Shown here: in pieces, positions 6,968 through 15,502 of the stretch
Numbering within the stretch: the first letter of the stretch is position 1
How the letters are laid out: each line of letters begins with the position of its first letter
Virus record (IMG/VR): IMGVR_UViG_3300025671_000082
Span: 1 to 54,824 of that record
DNA: 54,824 nt
Reading direction: 5' to 3' (one strand)
Source of the DNA: a virus
Program-made: the position numbers and the translations under genes
The notes under the pieces: generated by a model
What the model saw: only the letters and a program-made list of their open reading frames with translations
What the model was told of the DNA's origin: nothing
Databases searched by the model: none

Positions 6968-7195
6968 CTAGTTTAGTTTTAAGTTTGTGATTGATTTAGA
7001 AAGCACGCTGTTAGCATACTCGTAAATTTGTTTTGCTCCTTCTTCTTCTTCTGGTTCGTCTAACGCGTCCATATATTCAGTTATAGACTCTCGCACAAAT
7101 GCTGCGATAGCAGGAGATACATTATTTAGATTAGGTCTTCCATCTAACGCTAAGTTTAGAGCTATACTAAGTAGAAGGTAGTCTTTTTCGTCCAT
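6968..7195 (-). CDS. Hypothetical acidic protein, 75 aa
   Basis: Predicted all-helical small acidic protein with a DEPEEEEGAKQIYEYA stretch. It sits directly after the primase-helicase gene, one base apart, so it is probably co-translated. Function unknown. Confidence 0.65.
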   Translation of the reverse strand: MDEKDYLLLSIALNLALDGRPNLNNVSPAIAAFVRESITEYMDALDEPEEEEGAKQIYEYANSVLSKSITNLKLN

Positions 7196-7196
7196 T

Positions 7197-8861
7197 TTAT
7201 ACCCTTTGAAATTGACCTGAGCCTTGGTGTTCTGCTACTTCTTCGAAGTCTGCTCCTTGTGTGAGTCTTCCAGTAGAAAAGTTATATAGCAATGCTCCGG
7301 ATGGACCTGTAAGACCAGTATAACGGCATTTGAGGACTTTTGTTTTAATCGTGTTTCTTTCAAGTTCATCGGCGCTACCTACGTTACGAGCAAAGGCAAT
7401 GATGTCCATGCTAATCTGTTTAATAGAACCAGAACCACGAATATCGTCCATAGAAGGAAGTTTACCTTCTTCGAAGGATTTACCTTTGTTATCAGTCTTG
7501 CGAAGATGGCTGATAAGGCCAATCCATACGTTATGCTTCTTAACTAACCGAAGCAGGTCGTTCATAATTTTATCAATTGCTTCGTTTCCTGTAAGCCCTT
7601 CTGTTCCTTCCGAGGCTAGAATTGTGATGTGGTCCACAAAAAGATACTTAGCACCGCTGAGACACATGTACTCAAGGAAGTCCATAATAGAACCATCAGA
7701 GATTGAGCCTTGGTGGTCCAATACGAGAACGCGATCGTCTCCAAATACTTTTTCATAACCTTCCTTAAGCTCATTAAGTGGTATTTCCTCTGCTGCTGGA
7801 TTTCTGTTTAAAGCCATACCACTCATTTTACGAGCAGTCTCGGCAGGAGATTCTTCAAGAGATACGATACCGATTTTGTCTTCAGTAGCCTCTAGCAAGT
7901 GAACAGCAATCTCACGTAGTAGTGTAGATTTACCTGAGCCTGTGCCAGAGGTCCAAAGCGTAATTTCACCGAATCGCATACCCTTAAGCTTGTCATTTAG
8001 CCCTCCCATGAAGTCAGGGTAAGGGATAGACTCTAGCTCGTTGTAAGACTCAAGTTGAGACCACAAGTCTTCTTTAGTAAGAATACCGGCAGGAGTGTAC
8101 TCGACCGAGTCATAAATGGTACTAAGAAGCTTGTCAGGCTCTTTAATCCAAAGGTCGGATGCGTCTTTCTCTGCCGACTTGGCCACCTTAACTTTGTCAT
8201 AGCCAATAATACGAGCTGCTTCTTTTGTAGCTTTACGGCCAGCATCGTCATTATCAAACCAAAGGATAACCTCATCAAAGTTTCGAACCCAGTCTCGCTC
8301 TTCAACTAAGTCTTTAACTGAAGAAGCAGAACGAAGAGATACGACAGGATAGAAGGTTTTATAGCGTTTGAACCATGCGGATTGTACCGCCATAGCATCT
8401 AGTTCACCTTCTGTAATAACCAGCCGCTTACCGCCGTTGAAGAGGTTTTGACCGAACAAACCACCTCGGACTTTGCCAACAGAGGTAAAGTCTTTAGGTA
8501 GCTTTCTAATCTTATACCCTACCAGATTATCTTCTTTGTAGTAAGGGTAGTAATGACTATCGATGTTTCCATCCATGTCGTAAGACACCCTAACACCGTA
8601 GTGTTGAGATACTTGTTTAAAAATATTTCTTTCTTTAAACCCTCGACTAGCGAAGTCTTCTTGTATTTCTTGTAGGCTTGGGCCATAAGAAACAGGTTCA
8701 AAGTCTGTGTTGTTATTGTTTGCCAAAGAAATTCTTTCTTTTGGAGCTTGAGTTGACTTGCGACAGCTAAAGCAGAAAGATGAACCGTCTTCATAAATCT
8801 GACGAGCGTCTGAACTACCACAACTATCGCAAGGTTGATTCTTCGTAACAATGCGGCCCAA
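7197..8861 (-). CDS. T7-like primase-helicase, 554 aa
   Basis: Bifunctional replisome protein equivalent to T7 gp4. The N-terminal zinc finger has Cys11, Cys14, Cys30 and Cys33 around SSDARQIYEDGSSFC. The Toprim primase core shows LVITEGELDAMA and WFDNDDAGRKA. The RecA-like hexameric helicase begins near residue 280, with Walker A GTGSGKST near 305-312 and a FVDHITIL-type Walker B region later. Length is close to T7 gp4 (566 residues). It unwinds DNA 5'-3' and primes lagging-strand synthesis, working with the polymerase and SSB encoded upstream. Confidence 0.93.
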   Translation of the reverse strand: MGRIVTKNQPCDSCGSSDARQIYEDGSSFCFSCRKSTQAPKERISLANNNNTDFEPVSYGPSLQEIQEDFASRGFKERNIFKQVSQHYGVRVSYDMDGNIDSHYYPYYKEDNLVGYKIRKLPKDFTSVGKVRGGLFGQNLFNGGKRLVITEGELDAMAVQSAWFKRYKTFYPVVSLRSASSVKDLVEERDWVRNFDEVILWFDNDDAGRKATKEAARIIGYDKVKVAKSAEKDASDLWIKEPDKLLSTIYDSVEYTPAGILTKEDLWSQLESYNELESIPYPDFMGGLNDKLKGMRFGEITLWTSGTGSGKSTLLREIAVHLLEATEDKIGIVSLEESPAETARKMSGMALNRNPAAEEIPLNELKEGYEKVFGDDRVLVLDHQGSISDGSIMDFLEYMCLSGAKYLFVDHITILASEGTEGLTGNEAIDKIMNDLLRLVKKHNVWIGLISHLRKTDNKGKSFEEGKLPSMDDIRGSGSIKQISMDIIAFARNVGSADELERNTIKTKVLKCRYTGLTGPSGALLYNFSTGRLTQGADFEEVAEHQGSGQFQRV

Positions 8862-8864
8862 AGG

Positions 8865-9050
8865 TTACTCCTTTTGAGATTTTATCGAAAAAACAATATC
8901 CGCTAGTTCTCGAAATAGCAGGAACAGCGTAATACCAACCAACATGTTAAAATTAACAATTTCTAGAAAACCAAGCAAACCCATAACTAGGGCGCTTAGC
9001 CCAGCTAAATAAATTACTATCGCCGACATAAGCTTTGTAGTCATTTTCAT
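8865..9050 (-). CDS. Small membrane protein with two spans, 61 aa
   Basis: Two hydrophobic segments (about residues 8-30 and 35-52) separated by a short loop, with a basic C-terminus (SIKSQKE). No family recognised. It lies between the GIY-YIG nuclease gene and the primase-helicase gene with only 2-3 bases on each side, so it is part of the same operon. Confidence 0.65.
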   Translation of the reverse strand: MKMTTKLMSAIVIYLAGLSALVMGLLGFLEIVNFNMLVGITLFLLFRELADIVFSIKSQKE

Positions 9051-9052
9051 AG

Positions 9053-9553
9053 CTAATACCTCTTTTTAATTGCTTTGATATATTTCTTAGTAGTTTCTGT
9101 AATAGCTTCTTTAGGTATAAACCTAACCTGACCGATAACTCGATTATAAAACCTAGGCGTTTTTCCGTCAGGTAGTCGTTCAGTTAAACACTCTGAAACC
9201 ATTTGGGAGTAAGCTTCTGAGTAGTAAAGCCCTCCTTTTGTTTTATAAACATCCACGATTTCAAAGTTAAAAGAATCGTAGCCTAGGGTTTTAATATCGC
9301 TTTGAAGGTGAGTAGATGATCCTATATAAGTTCGCCAAAGGCTTTCTTTTCCATGACCTTTGGCACTTGCTTTTTTACCTACACGCCAGAACTGCTTTTT
9401 ACCCCAGTAAAACTGATTGCTAGATTTATTTTGAATACAATACAAGAAACCAAATGCTTCAGAAGGATTGACTTTGACTTTAGAAGTCCAATGCCCCATT
9501 TCATTCTTTAATAGCGGCTTCGTATACTTCCCTTTTGATTCGGAAGTGATCAT
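9053..9553 (-). CDS. Seg-like GIY-YIG endonuclease, ~166 aa
   Basis: The core matches the phage Seg/GIY-YIG pattern: GFLYCIQNKSSNQFYWGKKQF (here slightly diverged at YWG) followed by WRTYIGSSTHLQSDIKTLG and FEIVDVYKTKGGLYYSEAY. Such free-standing nucleases cut intron-less or variant phage DNA and drive their own spread. I use ATG 9553 because of the GGAGA site 8 bases upstream; it overlaps the exonuclease gene by 53 bases. ATG 9499 is the alternative. The insertion next to the exonuclease gene suggests that gene as target. Confidence 0.75.
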   Translation of the reverse strand: MITSESKGKYTKPLLKNEMGHWTSKVKVNPSEAFGFLYCIQNKSSNQFYWGKKQFWRVGKKASAKGHGKESLWRTYIGSSTHLQSDIKTLGYDSFNFEIVDVYKTKGGLYYSEAYSQMVSECLTERLPDGKTPRFYNRVIGQVRFIPKEAITETTKKYIKAIKKRY

Positions 9554-10223
9554 TAAATTTTCTCCAAATATGGATAAGACGCCCGTTAGCAAGAAGGTAA
9601 GAATAACCTTCATCCCCGTGAGCGTTGTGATACGCTTTACATACAGCGTTGCGCAGCTCTTCGTGAGTGCCAGCGTCAGCTAAAAGTTTTTCAGCCTTTT
9701 TCGGACCTACTCTCCTTAGCCCCGGTATGTTATCAACACTATCACCTGTTAAAATTTGTTGCCAGTAGAAACGATTAGCGTATTTTTCGGTGATTTGATA
9801 GATTTGTTTAGTCCGAGGATTATAGTGAGTTCCTGGAATACAATCCAAATCTTTATCTACAGACACAACAACACGGTTGATACCTGCATTATCACACTCT
9901 AAAGACCATATACGGACAAGATCGTCAGCTTCACAGTTGTTAGTTTCCTCACAACCTTCAAGTTGAGCAGCCCAAGTTTTTAGATTACCAAACCAATCAG
10001 GTCTGTTGTCTTTGGCTTTCTTCCTGTTTGCTTTATAGTCAGGAAACAAGTCTACTCGAAAGTTATCAGGACCGCCAATAGCCATAACATAGTTAGTAGT
10101 AAACAAGCTATTTAAAACACCATCAAGAAGATCTTTAAACTTAGATTTTCCTTCTTCTAGTGTTTCGCTATTCCATATAGACATGTATAATAATACATCA
10201 CCATCAATGATAGCTATAGTCAT
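9501..10223 (-). CDS. FEN-family 5'-3' exonuclease, 240 aa
   Basis: Structure-specific 5' nuclease, counterpart of T7 gp6 and the polymerase I 5' nuclease domain. It removes RNA primers and degrades host DNA. Visible metal-binding motifs are DGDVLLY at the N-terminus, YKANRKKAK, CEADDLVRIW, VDKDLDCIPG and the helix-hairpin-helix GDSVDNIPGLRRVGPKKA. Length fits phage members. It is the first gene after a phage promoter (10264-10286), with an AAAGGAG site before ATG 10223. Confidence 0.9.
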   Translation of the reverse strand: MTIAIIDGDVLLYMSIWNSETLEEGKSKFKDLLDGVLNSLFTTNYVMAIGGPDNFRVDLFPDYKANRKKAKDNRPDWFGNLKTWAAQLEGCEETNNCEADDLVRIWSLECDNAGINRVVVSVDKDLDCIPGTHYNPRTKQIYQITEKYANRFYWQQILTGDSVDNIPGLRRVGPKKAEKLLADAGTHEELRNAVCKAYHNAHGDEGYSYLLANGRLIHIWRKFNDHFRIKREVYEAAIKE

Positions 10224-10263
10224 AGTAATACTCCTTTAGTTAACCCTCCGATGGGGCCTCTGG

Positions 10264-10286
10264 TCATAAGGGTCAAGTATTTTTTT
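10264..10286 (-). promoter_or_regulatory. Phage RNA polymerase promoter, copy 2
   Basis: Same 19-base core AAATACTTGACCCTTATGA preceded by A-rich sequence. It lies in the 66-base gap between the dCMP deaminase stop and the exonuclease start, so it drives exonuclease, primase-helicase and the nucleotide-metabolism genes. Downstream sequence AGAGGCCCC could be the start of the transcript. Confidence 0.85.
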
Positions 10287-10289
10287 CCT

Positions 10290-10694
10290 TTAAATTTGAT
10301 CTACTTGTACCTCTAATTGCTCTAAAAGTTTTAGACCTTTTACGTTTTTATACTCTTTATCGTAGACCACGCGAGAGAACCCAGACTGTACAAGAAGACG
10401 ACTACACTTAATACAAGGCGCAGTAGTGCAGTACAAAGTAGCTCCGTCGCTACTATTACCCTGTCTTGAAAGTTTAGAGATGAGATTTTCTTCTGCGTGG
10501 AGGACACAATCCTTAGTTCTTCCTGTAGCCGCGTCGATGTCTTCATTTGTATACCACCCTGTTGGTGTTCCATTGATTCCAATTCCGATTACATTACTAT
10601 TTTTAACAGCGATAGCCCCAACCTTCAGCTTGTTTGCTTTAGATTGTTTAGCAGCAGCATGAGCTATCTCCATAAACATTTGATCCCAAACCAT
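10290..10694 (-). CDS. dCMP deaminase, 134 aa
   Basis: Zinc-dependent cytidine/deoxycytidylate deaminase. HAEENLI supplies the zinc His and catalytic Glu; APCIKC supplies the two zinc Cys. It makes dUMP for ThyX, linking the two genes in one pathway. Length is normal for the family. Followed immediately by the phage promoter that drives the exonuclease gene. Confidence 0.92.
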   Translation of the reverse strand: MVWDQMFMEIAHAAAKQSKANKLKVGAIAVKNSNVIGIGINGTPTGWYTNEDIDAATGRTKDCVLHAEENLISKLSRQGNSSDGATLYCTTAPCIKCSRLLVQSGFSRVVYDKEYKNVKGLKLLEQLEVQVDQI

Positions 10695-10695
10695 A

Positions 10696-10965
10696 TTATC
10701 CTTTCCCGTTTAAAGCCCGATGCTCTAACTTGGCTATGTTTCGTTTCATAAGTTTCTCCAAGGAACAACCTTCTCCCAAAGCCATACTAGTTATATACCA
10801 CAGGCAATCGGCAAGTTCATCTAACATTGCTTCAGTGTCTCCTGCTTCTTCTGATGCTTTTACTTCCTTAGCTTCCTCCATTAGACCATTTGCAAGATTA
10901 TTACTATGCCGATGGCTAGTTTCATGGAAGTCTGAAACGAGAAACTCATAGTTTTCTTTACGCAT
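10696..10965 (-). CDS. MazG-like nucleotide pyrophosphohydrolase, 89 aa
   Basis: All-alpha NTP-PPase fold. EEAKEV and DELADCLW give the metal-binding ExxE and ExxD pairs, with a conserved Trp. Small single-domain MazG proteins in phages hydrolyse dNTPs or other nucleotides. Start ATG 10965 has an AAGGGG site 7 bases upstream and overlaps the previous gene. Ends one base before the dCMP deaminase gene. Confidence 0.82.
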   Translation of the reverse strand: MRKENYEFLVSDFHETSHRHSNNLANGLMEEAKEVKASEEAGDTEAMLDELADCLWYITSMALGEGCSLEKLMKRNIAKLEHRALNGKG

Positions 10966-11176
10966 AGTAAACCCCTTCTGGTTTGTTCATTGCATCAAGG
11001 ATGTTTTTGAATTGTTGAGCCGACATTATGATTAAGTCGTAACTGTTCCGAGTTTCGCTAAACTGACGAATAACCACAGAAGCATCGTCTATCATGACCT
11101 CTACATCACCTAACGAACCGCTTTGGTCTAACGTTGTGATAACGGTATCCTCGTCAAAGTGCTCTATTGTGTACAT
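10958..11176 (-). CDS. Hypothetical protein, 72 aa
   Basis: I chose ATG 11176, which overlaps the upstream stop as TAATG and follows a GGAAG site. The upstream in-frame ATG 11218 would overlap the neighbour by 43 bases. The product looks like a small mixed alpha/beta protein (MYTIEHFDEDTVITTLDQS...). No family recognised. Confidence 0.6.
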   Translation of the reverse strand: MYTIEHFDEDTVITTLDQSGSLGDVEVMIDDASVVIRQFSETRNSYDLIIMSAQQFKNILDAMNKPEGVYYA

Positions 11177-11382
11177 TACCACTTCCTTACTTTCCAATAA
11201 GCCCAGCAACGCATACAATGGTTTGCTCCAAAGATCACATCGATAACTTTGCTTAGGTTGAGTTTTCCTTGGCGTTTAGATTCATGCTGACGGGCCGAGA
11301 AAGTTTGACCAATCTCGCCCCCCAACAAAACATTAAACAACATTGAGCTGGCTATTCCGACTTTAAATAAATACTGTTTCAT
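11176..11382 (-). CDS. Hypothetical protein with hydrophobic N-terminus, 68 aa
   Basis: Residues 3-22 are hydrophobic (QYLFKVGIASSMLFNVLLGG), fitting a signal peptide or membrane anchor, followed by a basic region and a CMRCWAYW segment at the C-terminus. No family recognised. Overlaps both neighbours by short coupled junctions. Confidence 0.55.
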   Translation of the reverse strand: MKQYLFKVGIASSMLFNVLLGGEIGQTFSARQHESKRQGKLNLSKVIDVIFGANHCMRCWAYWKVRKW

Positions 11383-11672
11383 TGGTTTAATTCGTCTTGA
11401 ATTCCTTCTTCGTAGCCTGCCTCGTATCCGTCATTGTAGCCTTGCTCATACTCTGTTTCATTAGCGTTGTCATAACCTTGCTCATAACCCTCGTCATAAG
11501 CAGCTTCATACTCCGAAGTGTACTTTGACTCTGCTGCTTCAATTACATCAGCTTCGAGGTTTTCAATAAGGTCTACCAAGTCGTTTGTAACATAGATACC
11601 TTTAAATTTAAGTTCGTCGAAGAATTTGTCAAAGCGTCCACCGATTATTTCACATACAGGTGTCGTAATCAT
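11379..11672 (-). CDS. Acidic Tyr-Gly-Glu repeat protein, 97 aa
   Basis: The C-terminal half has repeats of the form YEQGYD / YNDGYEAGYEEG, about six short units rich in Tyr, Glu and Gly. The first half is globular. I chose ATG 11672 because of the AAAGGGA site 10 bases upstream. 'Y-x-x-G-Y' repeats occur in phage small proteins of unknown role. Confidence 0.65.
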   Translation of the reverse strand: MITTPVCEIIGGRFDKFFDELKFKGIYVTNDLVDLIENLEADVIEAAESKYTSEYEAAYDEGYEQGYDNANETEYEQGYNDGYEAGYEEGIQDELNQ

Positions 11673-11958
11673 AGTAGTATTTCCCTTTTTTGTTGAAGTA
11701 TCTTTCATAGATGTTCACAAGCCCCGCTTTATCAGGGTGTTTTCGAACCCACATACCTGTTGCGGGTTCAAAGTTCTTTTTAAAGAAGTTGTCAAGCTTC
11801 TTGTTACCAGTGCTTATACTGGTGTCAACTAGCTCTGACAGACTGTCAAACTCCGCATCAGACATTATGCTATCGTTTCTATACTCATAGGCATAAGCAG
11901 CAACAGCTAGTCTAATACGGAGCCTTATTTGCTCGTTAACGAACACAGGTGTAGACAC
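11650..11958 (-). CDS. LigA adenylation-domain Ia-like protein, 102 aa
   Basis: Residues ~17-42 (AVAAYAYEYRNDSIMSDAEFDSL) match the N-terminal Ia helix pair of NAD-dependent DNA ligases, where 'Y-Y...P-x-x-D-x-E-Y-D-x-L' grips nicotinamide. The nucleotidyltransferase and OB domains are absent, so it cannot be a ligase by itself. It may bind NAD or be a domesticated fragment. Confidence in the similarity is moderate, in function low. Confidence 0.5.
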   Translation of the reverse strand: MSTPVFVNEQIRLRIRLAVAAYAYEYRNDSIMSDAEFDSLSELVDTSISTGNKKLDNFFKKNFEPATGMWVRKHPDKAGLVNIYERYFNKKGKYYYDYDTCM

Positions 11959-12355
11959 GGTTGTCTAAGACTGTATAACTGTCTAACCCCAGCCAACTGA
12001 TACAACTAGTTACATCAGTCCAAGTACCTAGATACTCAGCAGTACCATCCAAGTATTTTAGAGTGCCTTGGTAAGCACTAGAACGGGGGGTACGTGGATT
12101 GAGAATAAGAACACAGCCTTGATCGTCTACGTAACCGCTTTCTGCAACAAACTCGTAGTAATCATTGTAACACATCATGTAACATTGTTCAAGTACTCCT
12201 TCAAAACTACCAATCCCAATTTTTGGGGTATAGCGAAGCTTTCCAAGAGCACGCTGTGTATCGAGGAACCTAGTGAACTTTGCAACAGTGTGAAGGTCTT
12301 TGTCGTTATCAATTGCAAAGATAACGTGGTTGTTGATAAGCTTAGTGAACGGCAT
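11936..12355 (-). CDS. Hypothetical protein, 139 aa
   Basis: Globular mixed sequence with several Cys, Tyr and Trp residues. No family recognised. Overlaps the polymerase gene by 14 bases and the LigA-like gene by 23 bases, so it is firmly embedded in the replication operon. Confidence 0.65.
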   Translation of the reverse strand: MPFTKLINNHVIFAIDNDKDLHTVAKFTRFLDTQRALGKLRYTPKIGIGSFEGVLEQCYMMCYNDYYEFVAESGYVDDQGCVLILNPRTPRSSAYQGTLKYLDGTAEYLGTWTDVTSCISWLGLDSYTVLDNRVYTCVR

Positions 12356-14138
12356 AGTAGTCTTCTCCTATTTTACAATCACCGCAGGTCATGATATTTA
12401 CACCTAGTTGTTTAGGTGCTTCTTCAAAACAGCGCATGATGATTTCTTTTGTTTGTTCAGCTTGTTCTTCTTTTACTTCATAGGTTACTTCGTCGTGGTA
12501 GAACAAGAGGATAGAAGCGTCTAGTCCTGCTTTCTTGAGTTCTTCTTCGATCATAATGATAGTATACTTCATAACCACGGCTTCAGCACCTTGGATAAGG
12601 TAGTTGAGAGCCTTATGCGCAGATTCAGTATAAATTGGTCTATCATCTAAACCAAGAATATAACCTTGATTATCAACAATGGTCTGTACCTTGCTGATCA
12701 ATGCCTTCAACTGAGGCATAGCATCTAGGAACTGTTTCTTCTTTTTGTTACCTTCTTTCTCGTTTACTCCAAGAATTTGACCAAGCTTTTTACCACCAGC
12801 TCCATACAAGAAAGCAAAGATAAACGGTTTAGCAGTGGCACGAGAACAACCTAGAATATCTGCGTTCTTTTGGTGAATATCCCCTTCCAAGATAGTGTGA
12901 GTAAACTCTGGGTCTTTAAGATAGTGAGCCAACAGACGTAGCTGACAAGCAGCAGAGTCAGCCGAAACTAGTTTGTAACCATTTCTAGAAATAAACAGTT
13001 TACGGATTTCTGGACCTAATACAGCTTTACCACTAGGTAGGTTAGCGATAATCTTATGAGTCTGTCGGTAGGTAGGTGTGCCGATGTTAAATACATCACC
13101 GTGCAGTCGTGAGTCTTTATCTACGTGTTCGAACCAACCTTTGATGATAGAGCCTCTAGACCGTAGAGTATAGTACTCCATAAGAGCCTGACCTGTCTTT
13201 CCAAGTTTTTCCAGAGAGCTATCTGAAAGCTTTGGGGATACCTTAACAAACTGGCCGTTGATTTTCTTCCAGTTCCACTCGTCAGGTTTCCAGTCAAGCT
13301 TATACAAGTGCCGCTTAACAGTATCAGTGTTACCCACATCACCTTGTATAAACTCAACTCGGCTAAACGGACCCCAGACGGGGCAATCCTCAACTGTACA
13401 CTTATCGTCAAGCTCAAACCACTTACTCATCCAAGCAACAGGCTTCCCTGCTTTTGTAAACTTAGGTGACTTCGGTTCACTGTCTACTGCCTTTACTCTT
13501 GCAGAAAGATTCGGATTGATAAAGCCTTCGATAGCCTTCATTTTGTTTTCAACTGTTTTAAGAAGTTCTTCTGCTTCTTTAACGTTGAACAACCAGCCAT
13601 TACGGTTTTGCTTTACCATGATATGATCCATTTGCATCTCAGACCGCAAAGCCCGTAGAATATTTTTTGAACCACTCATTTCAACGAAGTTCTTTACTTC
13701 TTGCATAAGATGATTGTAAACACGAGTACCCAGCCGGACGTCTTGCTTCATGTATTCAAACATCTCTTCGTTGAACTCATCCCAACCCCCGTTGTAGTCG
13801 CCTTTCTGATCTCCGAAAGCTTCACCCCACTGTTTTAGAGAGTGACCAAAGCCAAATCGCCGATAGTTAAGCATTTGGGACATAACTTTAGTACACTGTA
13901 CTGTTGCTTTAGGTTTCCACGTACCCCCAGAGAGGATACGCAGTGCTTCAATATCGTAACCAAAAGCATTATGAGCAATGATTACTTTAGCGGAGTCAAG
14001 AAGGTCCAAGAACTCTTGTAACTGATTTGGCCTGAACCAATACTCTTCTCCGGTGTCTACATCCTTAGCGCCACCACAGTGGAACTTAGATACAGTCGTT
14101 AAGAGGCCATTTGCCTCAATGTCGAATACTAACTTCAT
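12342..14138 (-). CDS. Family A DNA polymerase, 598 aa
   Basis: T7-type replicative polymerase with a 3'-5' exonuclease domain (FDIEANG, IIAHNAFGYDIEAL, YMKQDVRLG) and a polymerase domain. Motif A is VSADSAACQLRLLAH with metal-binding Asp394. Motif B is ATAKPFIFAFLYGAG. Motif C is YHDEV. Two residues stand out: the motif A Glu (T7 Glu480, E. coli Glu710) is Gln399, and the position equal to E. coli Phe762/T7 Tyr526 is Phe. It is about 100 residues shorter than T7 gp5. Replicates the genome with the primase-helicase and SSB. Confidence 0.93.
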   Translation of the reverse strand: MKLVFDIEANGLLTTVSKFHCGGAKDVDTGEEYWFRPNQLQEFLDLLDSAKVIIAHNAFGYDIEALRILSGGTWKPKATVQCTKVMSQMLNYRRFGFGHSLKQWGEAFGDQKGDYNGGWDEFNEEMFEYMKQDVRLGTRVYNHLMQEVKNFVEMSGSKNILRALRSEMQMDHIMVKQNRNGWLFNVKEAEELLKTVENKMKAIEGFINPNLSARVKAVDSEPKSPKFTKAGKPVAWMSKWFELDDKCTVEDCPVWGPFSRVEFIQGDVGNTDTVKRHLYKLDWKPDEWNWKKINGQFVKVSPKLSDSSLEKLGKTGQALMEYYTLRSRGSIIKGWFEHVDKDSRLHGDVFNIGTPTYRQTHKIIANLPSGKAVLGPEIRKLFISRNGYKLVSADSAACQLRLLAHYLKDPEFTHTILEGDIHQKNADILGCSRATAKPFIFAFLYGAGGKKLGQILGVNEKEGNKKKKQFLDAMPQLKALISKVQTIVDNQGYILGLDDRPIYTESAHKALNYLIQGAEAVVMKYTIIMIEEELKKAGLDASILLFYHDEVTYEVKEEQAEQTKEIIMRCFEEAPKQLGVNIMTCGDCKIGEDYYAVH

Positions 14139-14168
14139 AAGGTCTCCTAGCTTGTTAGTGATTATTGT

Positions 14169-14336
14169 TTAGTCGCCGTACATATCCGACAACATTACAC
14201 GAGCTTCCGCATCTTTATAAAGCTCATAGGCTTCATTAGCCTTATACACGCAAGTATGGATAGTCCATCCGTCGTGTAAAGTCTGATACAGTTTTGCCAT
14301 AGCTCGGATTTGGCGTAGTCTAGTGTCGATTTTCAT
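14169..14336 (-). CDS. Hypothetical protein, 55 aa
   Basis: ATG 14336 to TAA 14169. Basic N-terminus (MKIDTRLRQIRAMAKL) followed by an acidic helical part (YKANEAYELYKDAEARVML). It overlaps the preceding small gene by 17 bases. No family recognised; accepted because it fills the gap upstream of the polymerase in a tightly packed operon. Confidence 0.55.
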   Translation of the reverse strand: MKIDTRLRQIRAMAKLYQTLHDGWTIHTCVYKANEAYELYKDAEARVMLSDMYGD

Positions 14337-14487
14337 AGTCTTTAATTACCCACTCCAGAAGGGCTTTGGCCTCTACAAGATGATCAAATGCAGCATCAAG
14401 GTCATTAGACTCAAGCTTATGAGTTTCATGTAAGTAATGCTGCGCAGCTTCGACCATGCTTAACGATGTCTTTATGTCTTTTAGCAT
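14320..14487 (-). CDS. Hypothetical helical protein, 55 aa
   Basis: ATG 14487 to TAG 14320. Predicted two-helix protein (MLKDIKTSLSMVEAAQHYL / LDAAFDHLVEAKALLEWVI). Start overlaps the DUF3310 gene stop. No family recognised. Confidence 0.55.
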   Translation of the reverse strand: MLKDIKTSLSMVEAAQHYLHETHKLESNDLDAAFDHLVEAKALLEWVIKDYENRH

Positions 14488-14924
14488 TAAGAACGCCCTT
14501 TAATTGTGTTTACGAGATACTTGGCATACCACTCAATCTTTTTGGCATCTTGCAAGTCTGCATCTTTCTTACCCAGTCGGCAAGCATACCTGAAGATTTG
14601 ACCAAGCGCATGTGCTTCGACCCCTGTGTGATGGGCCAAAATGTATTCCATCAGATCCATGTATTCAAGACCTTCTGGGAACTTTTCATAGGCTTCTGGT
14701 GGGATCATTTTGTAGTGAGCAGGATTAATGATAGCATCTTGTTGTTCATCGTTCATGTCGCCAAAGTCACCATGAAAGTCTACTTCTGATGCTTTTACTT
14801 TCTTAACTTCTTGATCCCCGATCCAGGTTATACCGTTAACAACGCCAGTGGCATCAGTACGAAACTCAAGTGGTGTTTCTACCGGCTCCACAATTTCCAT
14901 ACCGTCATGTTCTTGTTCGATCAT
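14487..14924 (-). CDS. DUF3310 protein, T7 gp1.7-like nucleotide kinase, 145 aa
   Basis: Residues ~65-140 carry INPAHYKMIPPEA, FPEGLEYMDLMEYIL and FRYACRLGKKDA...DAKKIEWYAKYL, the DUF3310 signature. T7 gp1.7 with this domain phosphorylates dGMP and dTMP. I chose ATG 14924 because it overlaps the upstream stop (ATGA). The upstream ATG 14993 would run through another gene. Fits with the dNTP supply genes. Confidence 0.85.
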   Translation of the reverse strand: MIEQEHDGMEIVEPVETPLEFRTDATGVVNGITWIGDQEVKKVKASEVDFHGDFGDMNDEQQDAIINPAHYKMIPPEAYEKFPEGLEYMDLMEYILAHHTGVEAHALGQIFRYACRLGKKDADLQDAKKIEWYAKYLVNTIKGRS

Positions 14925-15502
14925 TTCCACTTTCTTCTCCTGTTCGTCAAAACAACGCTCTTCTTCCTTTTTTTTGTAACCCTGCCCTCCCAACTGTCAA
15001 GGCTGAGGTCACACCTGAGTTCGGCTAGAGGTATTTCTCCGTCCTTACAGTAGGCCAGAATGTAGCCATCGGTTGCTACGTTTTGAAAATCTCCTTCATC
15101 ATACTCCCAATTTAGAGAGTCGATAGCAAATTGAAAGGTGTAGGGACCGCGCATTCTCACCTCATCATCATTGTAGACCACGTAGTAATGATAGTTGCGG
15201 TCTTCAGTGGGTAGTTTATCCTTGTGCTTTTCTTCTTCTTCTGCTTTCAGGCGTTTAATCACTCGATTTTCCTCTTTTTTGTTGAAGTAGCCAGTGTCTT
15301 TAAAGAAATCTTTAACTTCTTCTCGTGTGTAGAGCCATACCGTATCTCTGTTAGGTCTCTCTATCTCCATAAACGGTTCTATACGGGTCTTTGTGTGAGG
15401 GTGAGTCAGGTGGTTATTCCAGCAAAAAAGAGCTGCTTTGTAATCTGTGGTGATGAGTTCGGGCTGGGAAAAATACACCCAAACCTTATAGATTGTTTCC
15501 AT
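14921..15502 (-). CDS. Hypothetical protein, 193 aa
   Basis: Charged protein with a Tyr/Trp-rich N-terminus and a central basic helix (RVIKRLKAEEEEKHKDK). The C-terminus is strongly basic (RKKSVVLTNRRRKWK), which could bind nucleic acid. No family recognised. Confidence 0.65.
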   Translation of the reverse strand: METIYKVWVYFSQPELITTDYKAALFCWNNHLTHPHTKTRIEPFMEIERPNRDTVWLYTREEVKDFFKDTGYFNKKEENRVIKRLKAEEEEKHKDKLPTEDRNYHYYVVYNDDEVRMRGPYTFQFAIDSLNWEYDEGDFQNVATDGYILAYCKDGEIPLAELRCDLSLDSWEGRVTKKRKKSVVLTNRRRKWK

